Below, piece after piece: positions 26,433-35,766 of a DNA stretch of 64,000 nt (positions within the stretch are counted from its first letter, which is position 1; every line of letters begins with the position of its first letter). The notes below the pieces were generated by a model. That model was not told the origin of the DNA. It saw nothing but the letters and a program-made list of their open reading frames with translations, and ran no database searches. The stretch covers positions 6,239,141 to 6,303,140 of the forward strand of contig NZ_PTJS01000001.1 of NCBI RefSeq assembly GCF_002941025.1. The letters run 5' to 3'. Made by a program: the position numbers and the translations under genes. The stretch comes from Streptomyces sp. QL37 (GTDB lineage Bacteria > Actinomycetota > Actinomycetes > Streptomycetales > Streptomycetaceae).

Positions 26433-27017
26433 GTGAGTGGAACATCTGCACGTCTGACACCCCCGGCCGGCGCGGTGAAGCCCGTCCGGCATCCCGATGC
26501 TCCCGCACCCGGCGAGGTCCTCGGGTCCCACTACGAACACTGTTTCGGCTGTGGGGGTGGGCAGCCGCACGGACTGCATCTCCAGGCGAAGGCCGGAGAG
26601 GGCGTGAGCGTCACCGCCGAGTTCACCGTGAAGCCCGCCCACCAGGGCGCTCCGGGGCTGGCGCACGGCGGGGTCCTGGCGACGGCCATGGACGAGACGC
26701 TCGGCGCGCTGAGCTGGCTGCTGCGGGTCATCGCGGTGACCGGCCGGCTGGAGACGGATTACGTCCTGCCGGTGCCCGTCGACACGGTGCTCTTCCTGGA
26801 GGCCGAAGTCACCGCGGTGCACGGCCGGAAGATCTACTGCCGTGCGACGGGTCGGACCGGCGGTCCCGAAGGGCCCGTGGCCGTCCGTGCGGAAGCCCTC
26901 TTCATCGAGGTCAAGGTGGACCACTTCATCGACAACGGACGACCGGAGGAGATCCAGGCCGCGATGTCCGATCCGAACCAGGTCAGGCGCGCCCGCGCCT
27001 TCGAGGTGAACCCCTGA
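26433..27017 (+). CDS. PaaI-type hotdog-fold thioesterase
   Basis: A 194-residue hotdog thioesterase. The N-terminal CFGCG near residue 35 and the core GLAHGGVLATAMDETLG (about 78-95) hold the catalytic Asp/Glu and glycine of the PaaI/4-hydroxybenzoyl-CoA thioesterase group. The GTG at 26433 gives VSGTSARLTPP; the longer frame overlaps the divergent DUF3093 gene. Its TGA shares a base with the dut ATG (TGATG), so the two are translationally coupled. The acyl-CoA substrate is unknown. Confidence 0.88.
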   Translation: MSGTSARLTPPAGAVKPVRHPDAPAPGEVLGSHYEHCFGCGGGQPHGLHLQAKAGEGVSVTAEFTVKPAHQGAPGLAHGGVLATAMDETLGALSWLLRVIAVTGRLETDYVLPVPVDTVLFLEAEVTAVHGRKIYCRATGRTGGPEGPVAVRAEALFIEVKVDHFIDNGRPEEIQAAMSDPNQVRRARAFEVNP

Positions 27018-27544
27018 TGCGCCACCCCGTCGACGTACTCATCCGCCGGGTCGACCCGGACGTGCCGATTCCCGGCTACGGACACCCGGGTGACGCCGGT
27101 GCCGATCTGGTCACCACAGAGGCGGCGGAGCTCGCCCCGGGCGAACGGGCGGTGCTCCCCACCGGGGTGTCGATCGCCCTGCCCGACGGCTACGCCGCCT
27201 TCGTCCACCCCCGCTCGGGCCTCGCCGCCCGCTGCGGAGTGGCCCTCGTGAACGCCCCAGGGACGGTCGATGCCGGGTACCGTGGGGAGATCAAGGTCAT
27301 CGTGGTCAATCTCGACCCACGCGAGACCGTGAGGTTCGAACGGTTCGACCGGATTGCCCAACTGGTCGTCCAGCAGGTCGAGAAGGTGCGCTTCCACGAG
27401 GTGACGGAGCTCCCCGGCTCGGCGCGGGCCGAGGGGGGCTTCGGATCCACCGGCGGTCACGCCGCCGTGGACGGCGTCACGGGCGGTAACAACCAGGGTG
27501 GGAACAGCTACGCTTCGGTCGTATCCGACCGGGAAGGACGTTGA
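27017..27544 (+). CDS. dut: dUTP diphosphatase
   Basis: A 175-residue trimeric-type dUTPase with all five motifs: GDAGADL, PRSGLAARCGV, NAPGTVDAGYRGEI (catalytic Asp), RIAQLVV and the P-loop-like ARAEGGFGSTG. It hydrolyses dUTP to dUMP, keeping uracil out of DNA. About 25 residues beyond motif 5 form a flexible tail. It is followed after one base by the DUF3710 gene, an arrangement conserved in Streptomyces and mycobacteria. Confidence 0.97.
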   Translation: MRHPVDVLIRRVDPDVPIPGYGHPGDAGADLVTTEAAELAPGERAVLPTGVSIALPDGYAAFVHPRSGLAARCGVALVNAPGTVDAGYRGEIKVIVVNLDPRETVRFERFDRIAQLVVQQVEKVRFHEVTELPGSARAEGGFGSTGGHAAVDGVTGGNNQGGNSYASVVSDREGR

Positions 27545-27545
27545 C

Positions 27546-28313
27546 GTGTTCGGACGTCGCAAGAACAGTGGTTCCGCCAAGGACACGGCGGACGAAGCGC
27601 GCGAGGCCGAGCAGGTCGCCGACGAGCTCGACGACACCGCCGAGGGCGGTCCGCGCCGTACCAACCTTCCTCCGGCTCCCCGTCCCGACGGGCCGTGGGA
27701 CATCTCCGAGGTCTCCCAGCCCGGCGAGGGCCGGGTGGACCTGGGCGGCATCTTCGTGCCCGGAGTCGAGGGCATGGAGCTCCGGGTGGAGGTCGCCGGT
27801 GACGCGATCGTCGCGGCGACCGTCGTGCTGCGCGACAGCGCGGTCCAGCTCCAGGCCTTCGCCGCTCCCAAGAAGGAGGGCATCTGGGGCGAGGTGCGCG
27901 AGGAGATCGCCTCGGGCATCACCCAGCAGGGCGGAGTCATCGACGAGGTCGAGGGCCCGCTGGGCTGGGAACTGCGCGCCCAGGTCCCCGTACAGCTTCC
28001 GGACGGGAAGACCGGCGTACAGCTGGTGCGCTTCATCGGCGTCGACGGACCGCGCTGGTTCCTGCGCGGTGTGATCTCCGGCCAGGGCGCCGTCCAGCCG
28101 GAGGCCGCCGGACTGCTGGAGACGATCTTCCAGGACACCGTCGTCGTGCGCGGTGACGGTCCGATGGCCCCGCGGGACCCGATCGTCCTCAAGCTTCCCA
28201 ACGACGCCCAGATGGTGCCCGAGGGTGTGCAGCAGGAGGACCAGGAGAGCTCGAAGTTCTCCGGCGGCATGGGCCAGCTCCAGCGCGGACCCGAGATCAC
28301 CGAGGTGCGCTGA
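27546..28313 (+). CDS. DUF3710 family protein
   Basis: A 255-residue acidic protein of DUF3710, found next to dut across actinobacteria. GTG 27546 follows GGAAGGA and gives VFGRRKNSGSAKD; the N-terminal 50 residues are charged and disordered. The remaining domain is beta-rich without membrane segments (RVDLGGIFVPGVEGMELRVE, LGWELRAQVPV). No function is known. It ends at a strong hairpin terminator. Confidence 0.9.
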   Translation: MFGRRKNSGSAKDTADEAREAEQVADELDDTAEGGPRRTNLPPAPRPDGPWDISEVSQPGEGRVDLGGIFVPGVEGMELRVEVAGDAIVAATVVLRDSAVQLQAFAAPKKEGIWGEVREEIASGITQQGGVIDEVEGPLGWELRAQVPVQLPDGKTGVQLVRFIGVDGPRWFLRGVISGQGAVQPEAAGLLETIFQDTVVVRGDGPMAPRDPIVLKLPNDAQMVPEGVQQEDQESSKFSGGMGQLQRGPEITEVR

Positions 28314-28332
28314 CCGCACCCCGGTCCGATCC

Positions 28333-28380
28333 GGCCGTCGGGCCGCGCCCCGGGGAGGGGGCGCGGCCCGACGGCCTTTC
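28333..28380 (+). terminator. Hairpin terminator after the dut operon
   Basis: Nineteen-base arms (GGCCGTCGGGCCGCGCCCC and its complement) with a short loop are followed by CTTTCC. This is one of the strongest stems in the window and ends the thioesterase-dut-DUF3710 unit. Confidence 0.85.
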
Positions 28381-28453
28381 CATTGCCTCACCGGCTGCCT
28401 CATGCACATACTGGCGGCTGCCTGAGGGAGAGCGGTACGCACGGGGGAGAGCG

Positions 28454-29188
28454 ATGACACGGAGCACCGACGGACAGTCCGGCACGGCCCTGGCCGAGAG
28501 CCCGGCCGACGGGCCCATGGTGCGGATCGAGGACCTGCACCGTTCGTACGGGACCGGCGCAGCCGCCGTGCACGCCCTGCGGGGGGTCTCCTTCGAGATC
28601 CCGCGCGGAGAGCTCGTCGCGCTCAAGGGCCGCTCGGGATCGGGCAAGACCACCCTGCTCAATCTCGTCGGCGGGCTCGACACACCGGACGGCGGCCGCG
28701 TCACCGTCGACGGCACCGATCTCTCCGGGCTCGGCGAGGACGGGCTCCTGGAGCTGCGGCGGGACCGGATCGGCTTCATCTTCCAGTCGTTCGGCCTGAT
28801 CCCGATCCTGACCGCGGCGGAGAACGTCGGCGTACCCATGCGCCTGCGCAGGACCGACGCGCACGAGCGCGAGGAGCGCGTGGCCCTGCTGCTCTCCCTG
28901 GTGGGCCTCGGTGATCACGCCCTGCAGCGTCCCGGGGAGCTCTCCGGCGGCCAGCAGCAGCGGGTGGCCATCGCCCGCGCGCTCGCCAACCGGCCCGCCC
29001 TCCTGATCGCCGACGAGCCCACCGGACAGCTCGACGCGGAGACCGGGCTCGCGGTCATGCAGCTGCTGCGGGCCGTCGTGCGCAGCGAGGGCGTCACCGT
29101 CCTGGTCGCCACCCACGACCCGCAGCTGCTCGGCTTCGCCGACCGGGTCCTGGAGCTCAGCGACGGGCACATCGTCGAGCACGACTGA
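28454..29188 (+). CDS. ABC transporter ATP-binding protein (LolD/MacB type), no permease beside it
   Basis: A 244-residue ATPase. Walker A is GRSGSGKTT, the signature is LSGGQQQR, Walker B is LLIADEP, and the H-loop lies in VATHD. The Q-loop region RIGFIFQSFGLIPILTAAENV is typical of the LolD/MacB/FtsE group that serves FtsX-like permeases. No permease gene follows: the next gene is kdpD after 137 bases. It may pair with a permease elsewhere. The ATG has GGGGGAGAG before it. Confidence 0.92.
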   Translation: MTRSTDGQSGTALAESPADGPMVRIEDLHRSYGTGAAAVHALRGVSFEIPRGELVALKGRSGSGKTTLLNLVGGLDTPDGGRVTVDGTDLSGLGEDGLLELRRDRIGFIFQSFGLIPILTAAENVGVPMRLRRTDAHEREERVALLLSLVGLGDHALQRPGELSGGQQQRVAIARALANRPALLIADEPTGQLDAETGLAVMQLLRAVVRSEGVTVLVATHDPQLLGFADRVLELSDGHIVEHD

Positions 29189-29325
29189 CCTGCCGCGCCG
29201 CGTCAGAATCCCGTCAATACGGACCCCTGCGCACCCTTCGGGCCCCTGTACGAGAAATTCCCGAGGTAGCTTCGAATCCGGCTCCCCGGATCTGCGGTGG
29301 CCGGTTCAGGGAAGACAATGGGGCC

Positions 29326-31869
29326 ATGGGACGCGGCAAGCTACGGATCTACCTGGGTGCGGCACCCGGCGTCGGCAAGACCTACGCGATGCTGTCCGAG
29401 GCCCATCGACGGGTGGAGCGGGGCACGGACTGCGTCGTCGCGTTCATCGAGCACCACGACCGGCCGCGCACCGAGGTGCTGCTGCACGGCCTGGAGCAGA
29501 TCCGGCGCCGTGACATCGAATACCGCTCGGCCGTCTTCGCCGAGATGGACGTCGACGCCGTCCTGGAGAGGGCGCCGGCCGTCGCTCTCGTGGACGAGCT
29601 CGCACACACCAACGTGCCCGGCTCCCGCAACGCCAAGCGCTGGCAGGACGTCGAGGAACTCCTCAAGGCCGGCATCGACGTCGTGTCCACGGTCAACATC
29701 CAGCACCTGGAGTCCCTCGGCGACGTCGTGGAGTCGATAACCGGCGTGCGGCAGCAGGAGACCATCCCCGACGAGGTCGCCCGGCGCGCCGATCAGATCG
29801 AGCTTGTCGACATGTCGCCCCAGGCGCTTCGCCGGCGTATGGCCCACGGCAACATCTACCAGTCGGACAAGGTCGACGCCGCCCTGTCCAACTACTTCCG
29901 CCCCGGCAATCTGACCGCCCTGCGCGAGCTGGCCCTCCTCTGGGTCGCCGACCGGGTCGACGAGTACCTCCAGCAGTACCGCGGCGAACACGACATCAGC
30001 GCCCCCTGGCAGGCCCGTGAGCGCATCGTCGTCGGACTGACCGGCGGACCGGAGGGCCGTACGCTCATCCGCCGTGCCTCCCGGATGGCCGCGAAGGGCT
30101 CCGGCAGCGAGATCCTCGCGGTGTACATCGCCCGCAGCGACGGACTGACCTCCGCGTCACCCAAGGAGCTCGCGGTCCAGCGCACCCTCGTGGAGGACCT
30201 CGGAGGCACCTTCCACCACGTCATCGGCGACGACATACCCTCGGCGCTCCTCGCGTTCGCCCGGGGCGTCAACGCCACCCAGATCGTCCTCGGCTCCAGC
30301 CGCCGCAAGACCTGGCAGTACATCTACGGCCCCGGGGTCGGCGCCACCGTCGCCCGCGAGTCGGGACCCGACCTCGACGTGCACATCGTCACGCACGAGG
30401 AGGTCGCCAAGGGGCGCGGGCTGCCGATCGCCCGCGGGGCCCGGCTCAGCCGCACCCGGATCGTCTCGGGCTGGCTCGCCGGCGTCGGCGGACCGGCCCT
30501 CCTGACCCTGCTCCTGCACGGGATGGAGAACGGCCCGGGACTCGCCAACGACGTCCTGCTCTTCCTCTTCCTGACCGTCGTCGCCGCGCTCCTCGGGGGC
30601 CTGGCACCCGCGCTCGCGTCCGCCGCGGCGGGCTCCCTGCTCCTGAACTACTGGTTCACACCGCCCACCCACACCCTGACCGTCCAGGACCCCGAGAACT
30701 TCGTCGCCATCGTGATCTTCTTCGCGGTGGCGGTCGCGGTCGCCTCCGTGGTCGACCTGGCGGCCCGGCGCACCCATCAGGCGGCACGGCTGCGCGCCGA
30801 GTCGGAGATACTCTCCACCCTCGCCGGGAGCGTCCTACGGGGCGAGACGGCCCTGGACGCCCTGCTCGACCGGGTCCGTGAGACCTTCGGCATGGAGTCC
30901 GTCGCCCTCCTGGAGCGGCAGAGCGACGTCGAGCCCTGGACCTGCGCCGGATCCGTCGGGCCCGCGCCGGTGGCCCGGCCCGACGACGCGGACGTGGACA
31001 TGCCCGTCGGCGACCACATGGCGCTGGCGCTCTCCGGCCGCGTGCTGCCCGCGGAGGACCGCAGGGTCCTCGGCGCCTTCGCCGCGCAGGCCGCCGTGGT
31101 GCTCGACCGCCAGCGCCTGGTGGGGGAGGCGGAGGCCGCCAGACGGCTCGCCGAGGGCAACCGGATCAGGACCGCGCTGCTCGCCGCCGTCAGCCACGAC
31201 CTGCGTACCCCGCTGGCCGCGATCAAGGCCGCGGTGAGCTCCCTGCGCTCCGACGACGTCTCCTGGTCCGACGCGGACGAGGCGGAGCTCCTCGCGGCCA
31301 TCGAGGACGGCGCCGACCGCCTGGACCACCTGGTCGGCAATCTGCTCGACATGTCGCGCCTCCAGACCGGCACGGTCACCCCGCTGATCCGCGAGCTCGA
31401 CCTCGACGAGGTCGTCCCGATGGCCCTCGGCGGCGTTCCCGAGGGCAGCGTCGACCTGGACATCCCCGAGACGCTGCCCATGGTCGCCGTGGACCCGGGA
31501 CTGCTGGAGCGGGCGGTCGCCAACATCGTCGAGAACGCCGTCAAGTACAGCCCCGGCCGGGAACGCGTCACCGTCGCGGCCAGCGCCCTGGGTGAACGCG
31601 TCGAGCTGAGGGTGGCCGACCGCGGCCGCGGAGTCCCGGACGAAGCCAAGGAACGCATATTCGAGCCGTTCCAGCGGTACGGTGACGCTCCGCGCGGCGC
31701 CGGGGTCGGCCTCGGACTCGCCGTCGCCCGCGGCTTCGTCGAGTCCATGGGCGGCACGCTGGACGCCGAGGACACCCCTGGTGGCGGTCTCACCATGGTC
31801 CTCACGCTCACGGCCGCGCCGGGGCAGGTGCGGGCCGGCCCCGTGCCACCCGTCCGCGTCGCCTCGTGA
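29326..31869 (+). CDS. kdpD: KdpD-type sensor histidine kinase
   Basis: An 847-residue sensor. The N-terminal KdpD domain (about 1-210) has Walker A GAAPGVGKT and VDELAHTNVPGS. A universal-stress-like domain follows to about 350. Four closely spaced TM helices (DUF4118) lie near 385-485, then a GAF-like region. The kinase core has SHDLRTPLAAIK (phospho-His near 624), N-box VENAVKY and GVGLGLAVARG. In E. coli it senses K+ limitation and controls kdpFABC; here no Kdp ATPase genes lie nearby, though two TrkA K+ proteins do. It is followed by kdpE. Confidence 0.93.
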   Translation: MGRGKLRIYLGAAPGVGKTYAMLSEAHRRVERGTDCVVAFIEHHDRPRTEVLLHGLEQIRRRDIEYRSAVFAEMDVDAVLERAPAVALVDELAHTNVPGSRNAKRWQDVEELLKAGIDVVSTVNIQHLESLGDVVESITGVRQQETIPDEVARRADQIELVDMSPQALRRRMAHGNIYQSDKVDAALSNYFRPGNLTALRELALLWVADRVDEYLQQYRGEHDISAPWQARERIVVGLTGGPEGRTLIRRASRMAAKGSGSEILAVYIARSDGLTSASPKELAVQRTLVEDLGGTFHHVIGDDIPSALLAFARGVNATQIVLGSSRRKTWQYIYGPGVGATVARESGPDLDVHIVTHEEVAKGRGLPIARGARLSRTRIVSGWLAGVGGPALLTLLLHGMENGPGLANDVLLFLFLTVVAALLGGLAPALASAAAGSLLLNYWFTPPTHTLTVQDPENFVAIVIFFAVAVAVASVVDLAARRTHQAARLRAESEILSTLAGSVLRGETALDALLDRVRETFGMESVALLERQSDVEPWTCAGSVGPAPVARPDDADVDMPVGDHMALALSGRVLPAEDRRVLGAFAAQAAVVLDRQRLVGEAEAARRLAEGNRIRTALLAAVSHDLRTPLAAIKAAVSSLRSDDVSWSDADEAELLAAIEDGADRLDHLVGNLLDMSRLQTGTVTPLIRELDLDEVVPMALGGVPEGSVDLDIPETLPMVAVDPGLLERAVANIVENAVKYSPGRERVTVAASALGERVELRVADRGRGVPDEAKERIFEPFQRYGDAPRGAGVGLGLAVARGFVESMGGTLDAEDTPGGGLTMVLTLTAAPGQVRAGPVPPVRVAS

Positions 31870-31924
31870 GCTCCCCGTGGCGCGCCCCCGCCCCGTACAC
31901 GTATCCAGGAAAGGCAGGTCCGCG

Positions 31925-32632
31925 ATGACCCGGGTGCTCGTGGTCGACGACGAGCCGCAGATCGTGCGCGCCCTCGTGATCAATCTGAAAGCGCGCAGGT
32001 ACGAGGTGGACGCGGCGCCCGACGGGGCCACCGCCCTCCAGCTCGCGGCGGCACGCCACCCCGACGTCGTCGTCCTCGACCTCGGGCTTCCGGACATGGA
32101 CGGCGTCGAGGTGATCAGGGGGCTGCGCGGCTGGACCCGGGTGCCGATCCTCGTGCTCTCCGCACGCCACACCTCCGACGAGAAGGTCGAGGCACTGGAC
32201 GCCGGTGCCGACGACTACGTCACCAAGCCGTTCGGCATGGACGAGCTGCTGGCCCGGCTGCGCGCCGCGGTGCGCCGGGCGGAACCGGTCGGCCAGGACG
32301 TCGGCGACGACCTGGTGGTCGTCGAGACCGAGGGGTTCACCGTCGACCTGTCGGCGAAGAAGGTGCACCGTGAGGGCCGCGACGTGCGGCTCACGCCCAC
32401 CGAGTGGCACCTGCTGGAGGTTCTCGTCCGTAACGCCGGGCGACTCGTCAGCCAGAAGCAGTTGCTCCAGGAGGTCTGGGGGCCCTCGTACGGCACCGAG
32501 ACCAACTATCTGCGGGTGTACATGGCGCAGCTGCGCCGCAAGCTGGAGGCGGATCCCTCGCACCCCAGGCACTTCGTGACCGAGCCCGGCATGGGTTACC
32601 GCTTCGAGCGGGGACGGTCTGTTCCGGAGTGA
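31925..32632 (+). CDS. kdpE: KdpE-type response regulator
   Basis: A 235-residue OmpR-family regulator. It has acidic pocket VVDDEP, phospho-Asp in VVLDLGLPD, Lys in YVTKPFG and a C-terminal winged helix (TETNYLRVYMAQLRRKLE). The ATG at 31925 is preceded by GGAAAGGCAGG. It forms an operon with kdpD (55-base gap). Confidence 0.94.
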   Translation: MTRVLVVDDEPQIVRALVINLKARRYEVDAAPDGATALQLAAARHPDVVVLDLGLPDMDGVEVIRGLRGWTRVPILVLSARHTSDEKVEALDAGADDYVTKPFGMDELLARLRAAVRRAEPVGQDVGDDLVVVETEGFTVDLSAKKVHREGRDVRLTPTEWHLLEVLVRNAGRLVSQKQLLQEVWGPSYGTETNYLRVYMAQLRRKLEADPSHPRHFVTEPGMGYRFERGRSVPE

Positions 32633-32702
32633 TCGGCCTCACTCGTTCGGGTGGCGTCCGTCCGGGCCCGCCCCTACCACAGGAGACCGGTACCCTTCGG
32701 GT

Positions 32703-33119
32703 ATGAGCGCTGTTCCCCGATCCGAGAAGTCAGGCGGGACCACGAGGCCGTCCGGCCGGTTCCGCCGCATGCTCGACCGGCTGTCCAGCTCCCAGGAGGA
32801 CCTGGAGTCCGAGGAGCTGCAGGAGGACACCCACGCTTCGGGCTGCACGCGCATTTCCGAGTGCTCGGACCGTCAGATCGTCAAGGTCACTGGTACCTTG
32901 CGGACGGTCACCCTGCGTCCGCGCGCCGGAGTGCCCGCCCTGGAGGCGGAGCTCTTCGACGGCACCGCGCCGCTCGACGTGGTCTGGCTGGGCCGGCGTT
33001 CCATCGTCGGCATCGAGCCGGGCCGCAAGCTCATAGCGTCGGGCCGCGTAGCCATGAGCCACGGCCGCCGGGTGCTGTTCAACCCCAAATACGAACTCCG
33101 ACCGCTCGGCAAGGAGTAG
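32703..33119 (+). CDS. OB-fold nucleic-acid-binding protein
   Basis: A 138-residue protein. The N-terminal about 45 residues are charged and disordered; the rest is an OB-fold (IVKVTGTLRTVTLRPRAG ... GRVLFNPKYELRPLG) of the tRNA anticodon or RecG wedge type. Similar proteins lie before DUF3159 and TrkA genes throughout actinobacteria. Three bases separate it from DUF3159. Its nucleic acid target is unknown. Confidence 0.88.
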   Translation: MSAVPRSEKSGGTTRPSGRFRRMLDRLSSSQEDLESEELQEDTHASGCTRISECSDRQIVKVTGTLRTVTLRPRAGVPALEAELFDGTAPLDVVWLGRRSIVGIEPGRKLIASGRVAMSHGRRVLFNPKYELRPLGKE

Positions 33120-33122
33120 CCG

Positions 33123-33959
33123 GTGACGTCTCTCGACAAGCCGACGTCCGAAACGGACCAGCCCCACCGCACCGACCCGCAGGACGCCGACGCGAAGGCG
33201 GTCACGGAAGCCGCGCTCTTCGAGGCCTTCGGCGGCGTGCGCGGCATGGTGGAGACAGTCCTGCCGGGGCTGCTCTTCGTCACGATCTTCACCATCAACA
33301 AGGACCTGACGGCCTCGGCGGTCGCCGCGCTGGCCGTCTCGTTGCTCCTCGTCGTCGTCCGGCTGCTCCGCAAGGACACCGTCAAGCACGCCTTCAGCGG
33401 CGTCTTCGGCGTGGCCTTCGGTGTGCTCTTCGCGAAGATGACGGGCAACGCCAAGGACTTCTACCTGCCGGGCATGATCTACACGCTCGGACTGGCCCTC
33501 GCCTACCTCGTCACGACGGTCGCCGGAGTTCCGCTGATCGGGCTGATCCTCGGCCCGGTCTTCAAGGAGAACCTCTCCTGGCGCACCAGGAACCCCGGCC
33601 GCAAGAAGGCGTACGCCAAGGCCAGCTACGCCTGGGGGCTGATCCTGCTCGCCAAGTGCGCGATCCTCTTCCCGCTGTACTGGTGGGCCGACACCGCTCA
33701 GCTCGGGTGGGTGCTGGTCGCGCTCAAGATCCCGCCGTTCCTGCTCGCGGTGTATCTGACCTGGGTCTTCCTCGCCAAGGCGCCGCCGCCCATCGACGTC
33801 TTCGCCGAGATGGAGGCGGAGGAGCAGGCAGAGAAGGACCGCAAGGCTGTCCAGGACGGCCTGGCCCCCGAATTCGCACAGGCCGAGCAGGACCTGACCA
33901 CGGGCCGCGCCGGCACGGAGCGCGACGCCGGCCCCGCCAGGCACCGCCGCACGGACTGA
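33123..33959 (+). CDS. DUF3159 membrane protein
   Basis: A 278-residue integral membrane protein with about six helices between residues 40 and 220 and hydrophilic ends. The DUF3159 core is recognisable (FGGVRGMVETVLPGLLFVTI, YLPGMIYTLGLALAYL). Some relatives are described as VC0807-like or intracellular septation protein A-like. It begins at GTG 33123 right after the OB-fold gene. Function is unknown; the constant neighbourhood with TrkA suggests a membrane or ion role by inference only. Confidence 0.88.
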   Translation: MTSLDKPTSETDQPHRTDPQDADAKAVTEAALFEAFGGVRGMVETVLPGLLFVTIFTINKDLTASAVAALAVSLLLVVVRLLRKDTVKHAFSGVFGVAFGVLFAKMTGNAKDFYLPGMIYTLGLALAYLVTTVAGVPLIGLILGPVFKENLSWRTRNPGRKKAYAKASYAWGLILLAKCAILFPLYWWADTAQLGWVLVALKIPPFLLAVYLTWVFLAKAPPPIDVFAEMEAEEQAEKDRKAVQDGLAPEFAQAEQDLTTGRAGTERDAGPARHRRTD

Positions 33960-33995
33960 GTCCCGGCGGGCCGGGGTTCCGCCTTCGCCCACCGG

Positions 33996-34040
33996 AAGGG
34001 GCCCGGACCGTACGTCATCGACGTACGGTCCGGGCCCCTT
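33996..34040. terminator. Perfect 20-bp bidirectional hairpin terminator
   Basis: AAGGGGCCCGGACCGTACGT and its exact complement with a 5-base loop lie between the convergent DUF3159 and trkA genes. It is flanked by A and T residues suiting termination in both directions. Confidence 0.9.
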
Positions 34041-34054
34041 CGTTCGTGCGCGCC

Positions 34055-34732
34055 TCAGTCCTCCGCGGGCTCGCGGCGGACCGACAGCAGGTCCTCCAGC
34101 TGCTCCTCGCGGGCCTGGGCGGCCACGAACAGCAGCTCGTCACCGGCCTCCAGGGTCTCCTCGGGGCTCGGCGTCAGCACCCGCGTGCCGCGGATGATCG
34201 TGACGAGCGAGGTGTCCTCGGGCCAGGCCACATCACTCACCCGGATGCCGGCCAGTGCCGACTCCGGAGGCAGCGTCAGCTCGACCAGGTTCGCGTCGCC
34301 GTGGCTGAAGCGCAGCAGCCGGACGAGATCGCCGACGCTCACCGCCTCCTCGACCAGGGCGGACATCAGACGCGGAGTGGAGACCGCGACATCGACGCCC
34401 CAGGACTCGTTGAACAGCCACTCGTTCTTCGGGTTGTTCACCCGGGCCACGACCCTCGGGACGCCGTACTCGGTCTTCGCGAGCAGCGAGACGACCAGGT
34501 TGACCTTGTCGTCACCCGTCGAGGCGATCACGACGTTGCACCGCTGGAGCGCCGCCTCGTCGAGCGACGTGATCTCGCAGGCGTCCGCGAGGAGCCACTC
34601 GGCCATCGGGACGCGCTCCACCGAGATGGCGGTCGGCGCCTTGTCGATCAGCAGTACCTCGTGCCCGTTCTCCAGGAGCTCGGCCGCGATGGAACGGCCC
34701 ACCGCACCGGCCCCGGCAATCGCGACGCGCAT
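34055..34732 (-). CDS. trkA: TrkA family potassium uptake protein (second gene)
   Basis: A 225-residue protein. The N-terminal RCK/NAD-binding Rossmann domain has GAGAVG and VIASTGDDKVN; the C-terminal TrkA-C domain (about 140-220) ends with LLFVAAQ. It gates a Trk/Ktr-type K+ channel subunit in response to nucleotides. Its ATG shares one base with the stop of the other trkA gene (34732), so both subunits are coupled, as in mycobacterial ceoBC. Confidence 0.93.
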   Translation of the reverse strand: MRVAIAGAGAVGRSIAAELLENGHEVLLIDKAPTAISVERVPMAEWLLADACEITSLDEAALQRCNVVIASTGDDKVNLVVSLLAKTEYGVPRVVARVNNPKNEWLFNESWGVDVAVSTPRLMSALVEEAVSVGDLVRLLRFSHGDANLVELTLPPESALAGIRVSDVAWPEDTSLVTIIRGTRVLTPSPEETLEAGDELLFVAAQAREEQLEDLLSVRREPAED

Positions 34733-35400
34733 CAGTGACCGCCCTCCTCGGGACCTTCGGCAAAGGCCTCCTCGACCTTCGCGATCTCGTCCGTACGCAT
34801 CATCACGTGGACCAGGTCGCCCTCCTGCAGAACCGTCTGCGACGTGGGCAGAATGGCCTCACCCAACCGGGTGAGGAAGGCGACGCGGACGCCCGTCTCC
34901 TCCTGCAGTGTGCTGATCTTGTGCCCGATCCAGGACGGAGTGGTGTGCACCTCCGCGAGCTGCACACCGCCGCTCGGGTCGCGCCACAGCGGCTCGGCGC
35001 CCGACGGCAGCAGCCGTCGCAGCATCTGGTCCGCCGTCCACCGGACCGTGGCGACCGTGGGGATGCCCAGACGCTGGTAGACCTCGGCTCGCCGCGGGTC
35101 GTAGATGCGCGCCGCGACGTTCTCGATGCCGAACATCTCGCGGGCCACCCGGGCGGCGATGATGTTGGAGTTGTCGCCGCTGCTGACGGCCGCGAACGCT
35201 CCGGCCTCCTCGATCCCCGCCTCACGCAGGGTGTCCTGGTCGAAGCCGACCCCGCTGACCCGCCGGCCGCCGAAGCCGGAACCGAGCCGGCGGAACGCCG
35301 TGGGGTCCTGGTCGATCACGGCGACCGTGTGCCCCTGCTGCTCCAGGGTCTGTGCGAGAGCGGCGCCGACGCGCCCGCAGCCCATGATGACGATGTGCAC
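34732..35400 (-). CDS. trkA: TrkA family potassium uptake protein (first gene)
   Basis: A 222-residue RCK protein. The Rossmann motif is MGCGRVGAALA and the nucleotide end is VIDQD; the TrkA-C domain is near 135-215. It resembles mycobacterial CeoB. It is transcribed divergently from the APC permease gene 366 bases away. No Trk/Ktr membrane subunit is in the window, so the partner must be elsewhere. Confidence 0.93.
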   Translation of the reverse strand: MHIVIMGCGRVGAALAQTLEQQGHTVAVIDQDPTAFRRLGSGFGGRRVSGVGFDQDTLREAGIEEAGAFAAVSSGDNSNIIAARVAREMFGIENVAARIYDPRRAEVYQRLGIPTVATVRWTADQMLRRLLPSGAEPLWRDPSGGVQLAEVHTTPSWIGHKISTLQEETGVRVAFLTRLGEAILPTSQTVLQEGDLVHVMMRTDEIAKVEEAFAEGPEEGGH

Positions 35401-35766
35401 CTTGCGCCTACCTCGCCGTCCTGGTCGTCCGGATGACCTGCGAAAACACCCTGCTCACACTTCTCTCTCAGCTTGCGGGGCAAACAATGGGGCAACCACC
35501 TTCGGCGTTGCCCGTGGATGAGCTTATGCGGCGACGCCCGGGCCGCCTCATCCGAGTGTGCGTATCCCACCGGCCGATGAGCAAAGGGGAGGCGGACGCA
35601 GGGCGGGAAGGAGAGCCACCGTGGGCCGCGTCCGGTCCGCGCCGCAAGGATTTCGTTAAGGATTCCATGGACTTTTGCGGTGAGGGCGGGTGATTATGAA
35701 GGTTTTCCGGATGCCGAGGGGGTGGTGCTTCGGCGGCGTGTCCCAGCAGCGCTTACGATCCTCACC
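35401..35766. promoter_or_regulatory. Divergent trkA/permease promoter region; likely leaderless start for the permease
   Basis: 366 bases with no supported gene. TACGAT at 35754-35759 is a good -10 element and lies only 7 bases before the GTG at 35767. No Shine-Dalgarno-like sequence precedes that GTG, so the permease mRNA is probably leaderless. A GGCAAC/GTTGCC hairpin lies near 35492-35515. Confidence 0.5.

Noticed and set aside
35450..35690. A c-di-AMP (ydaO) riboswitch before the permease
   Set aside because: The conserved ydaO core sequences are absent, and the likely leaderless start leaves no room for a leader.
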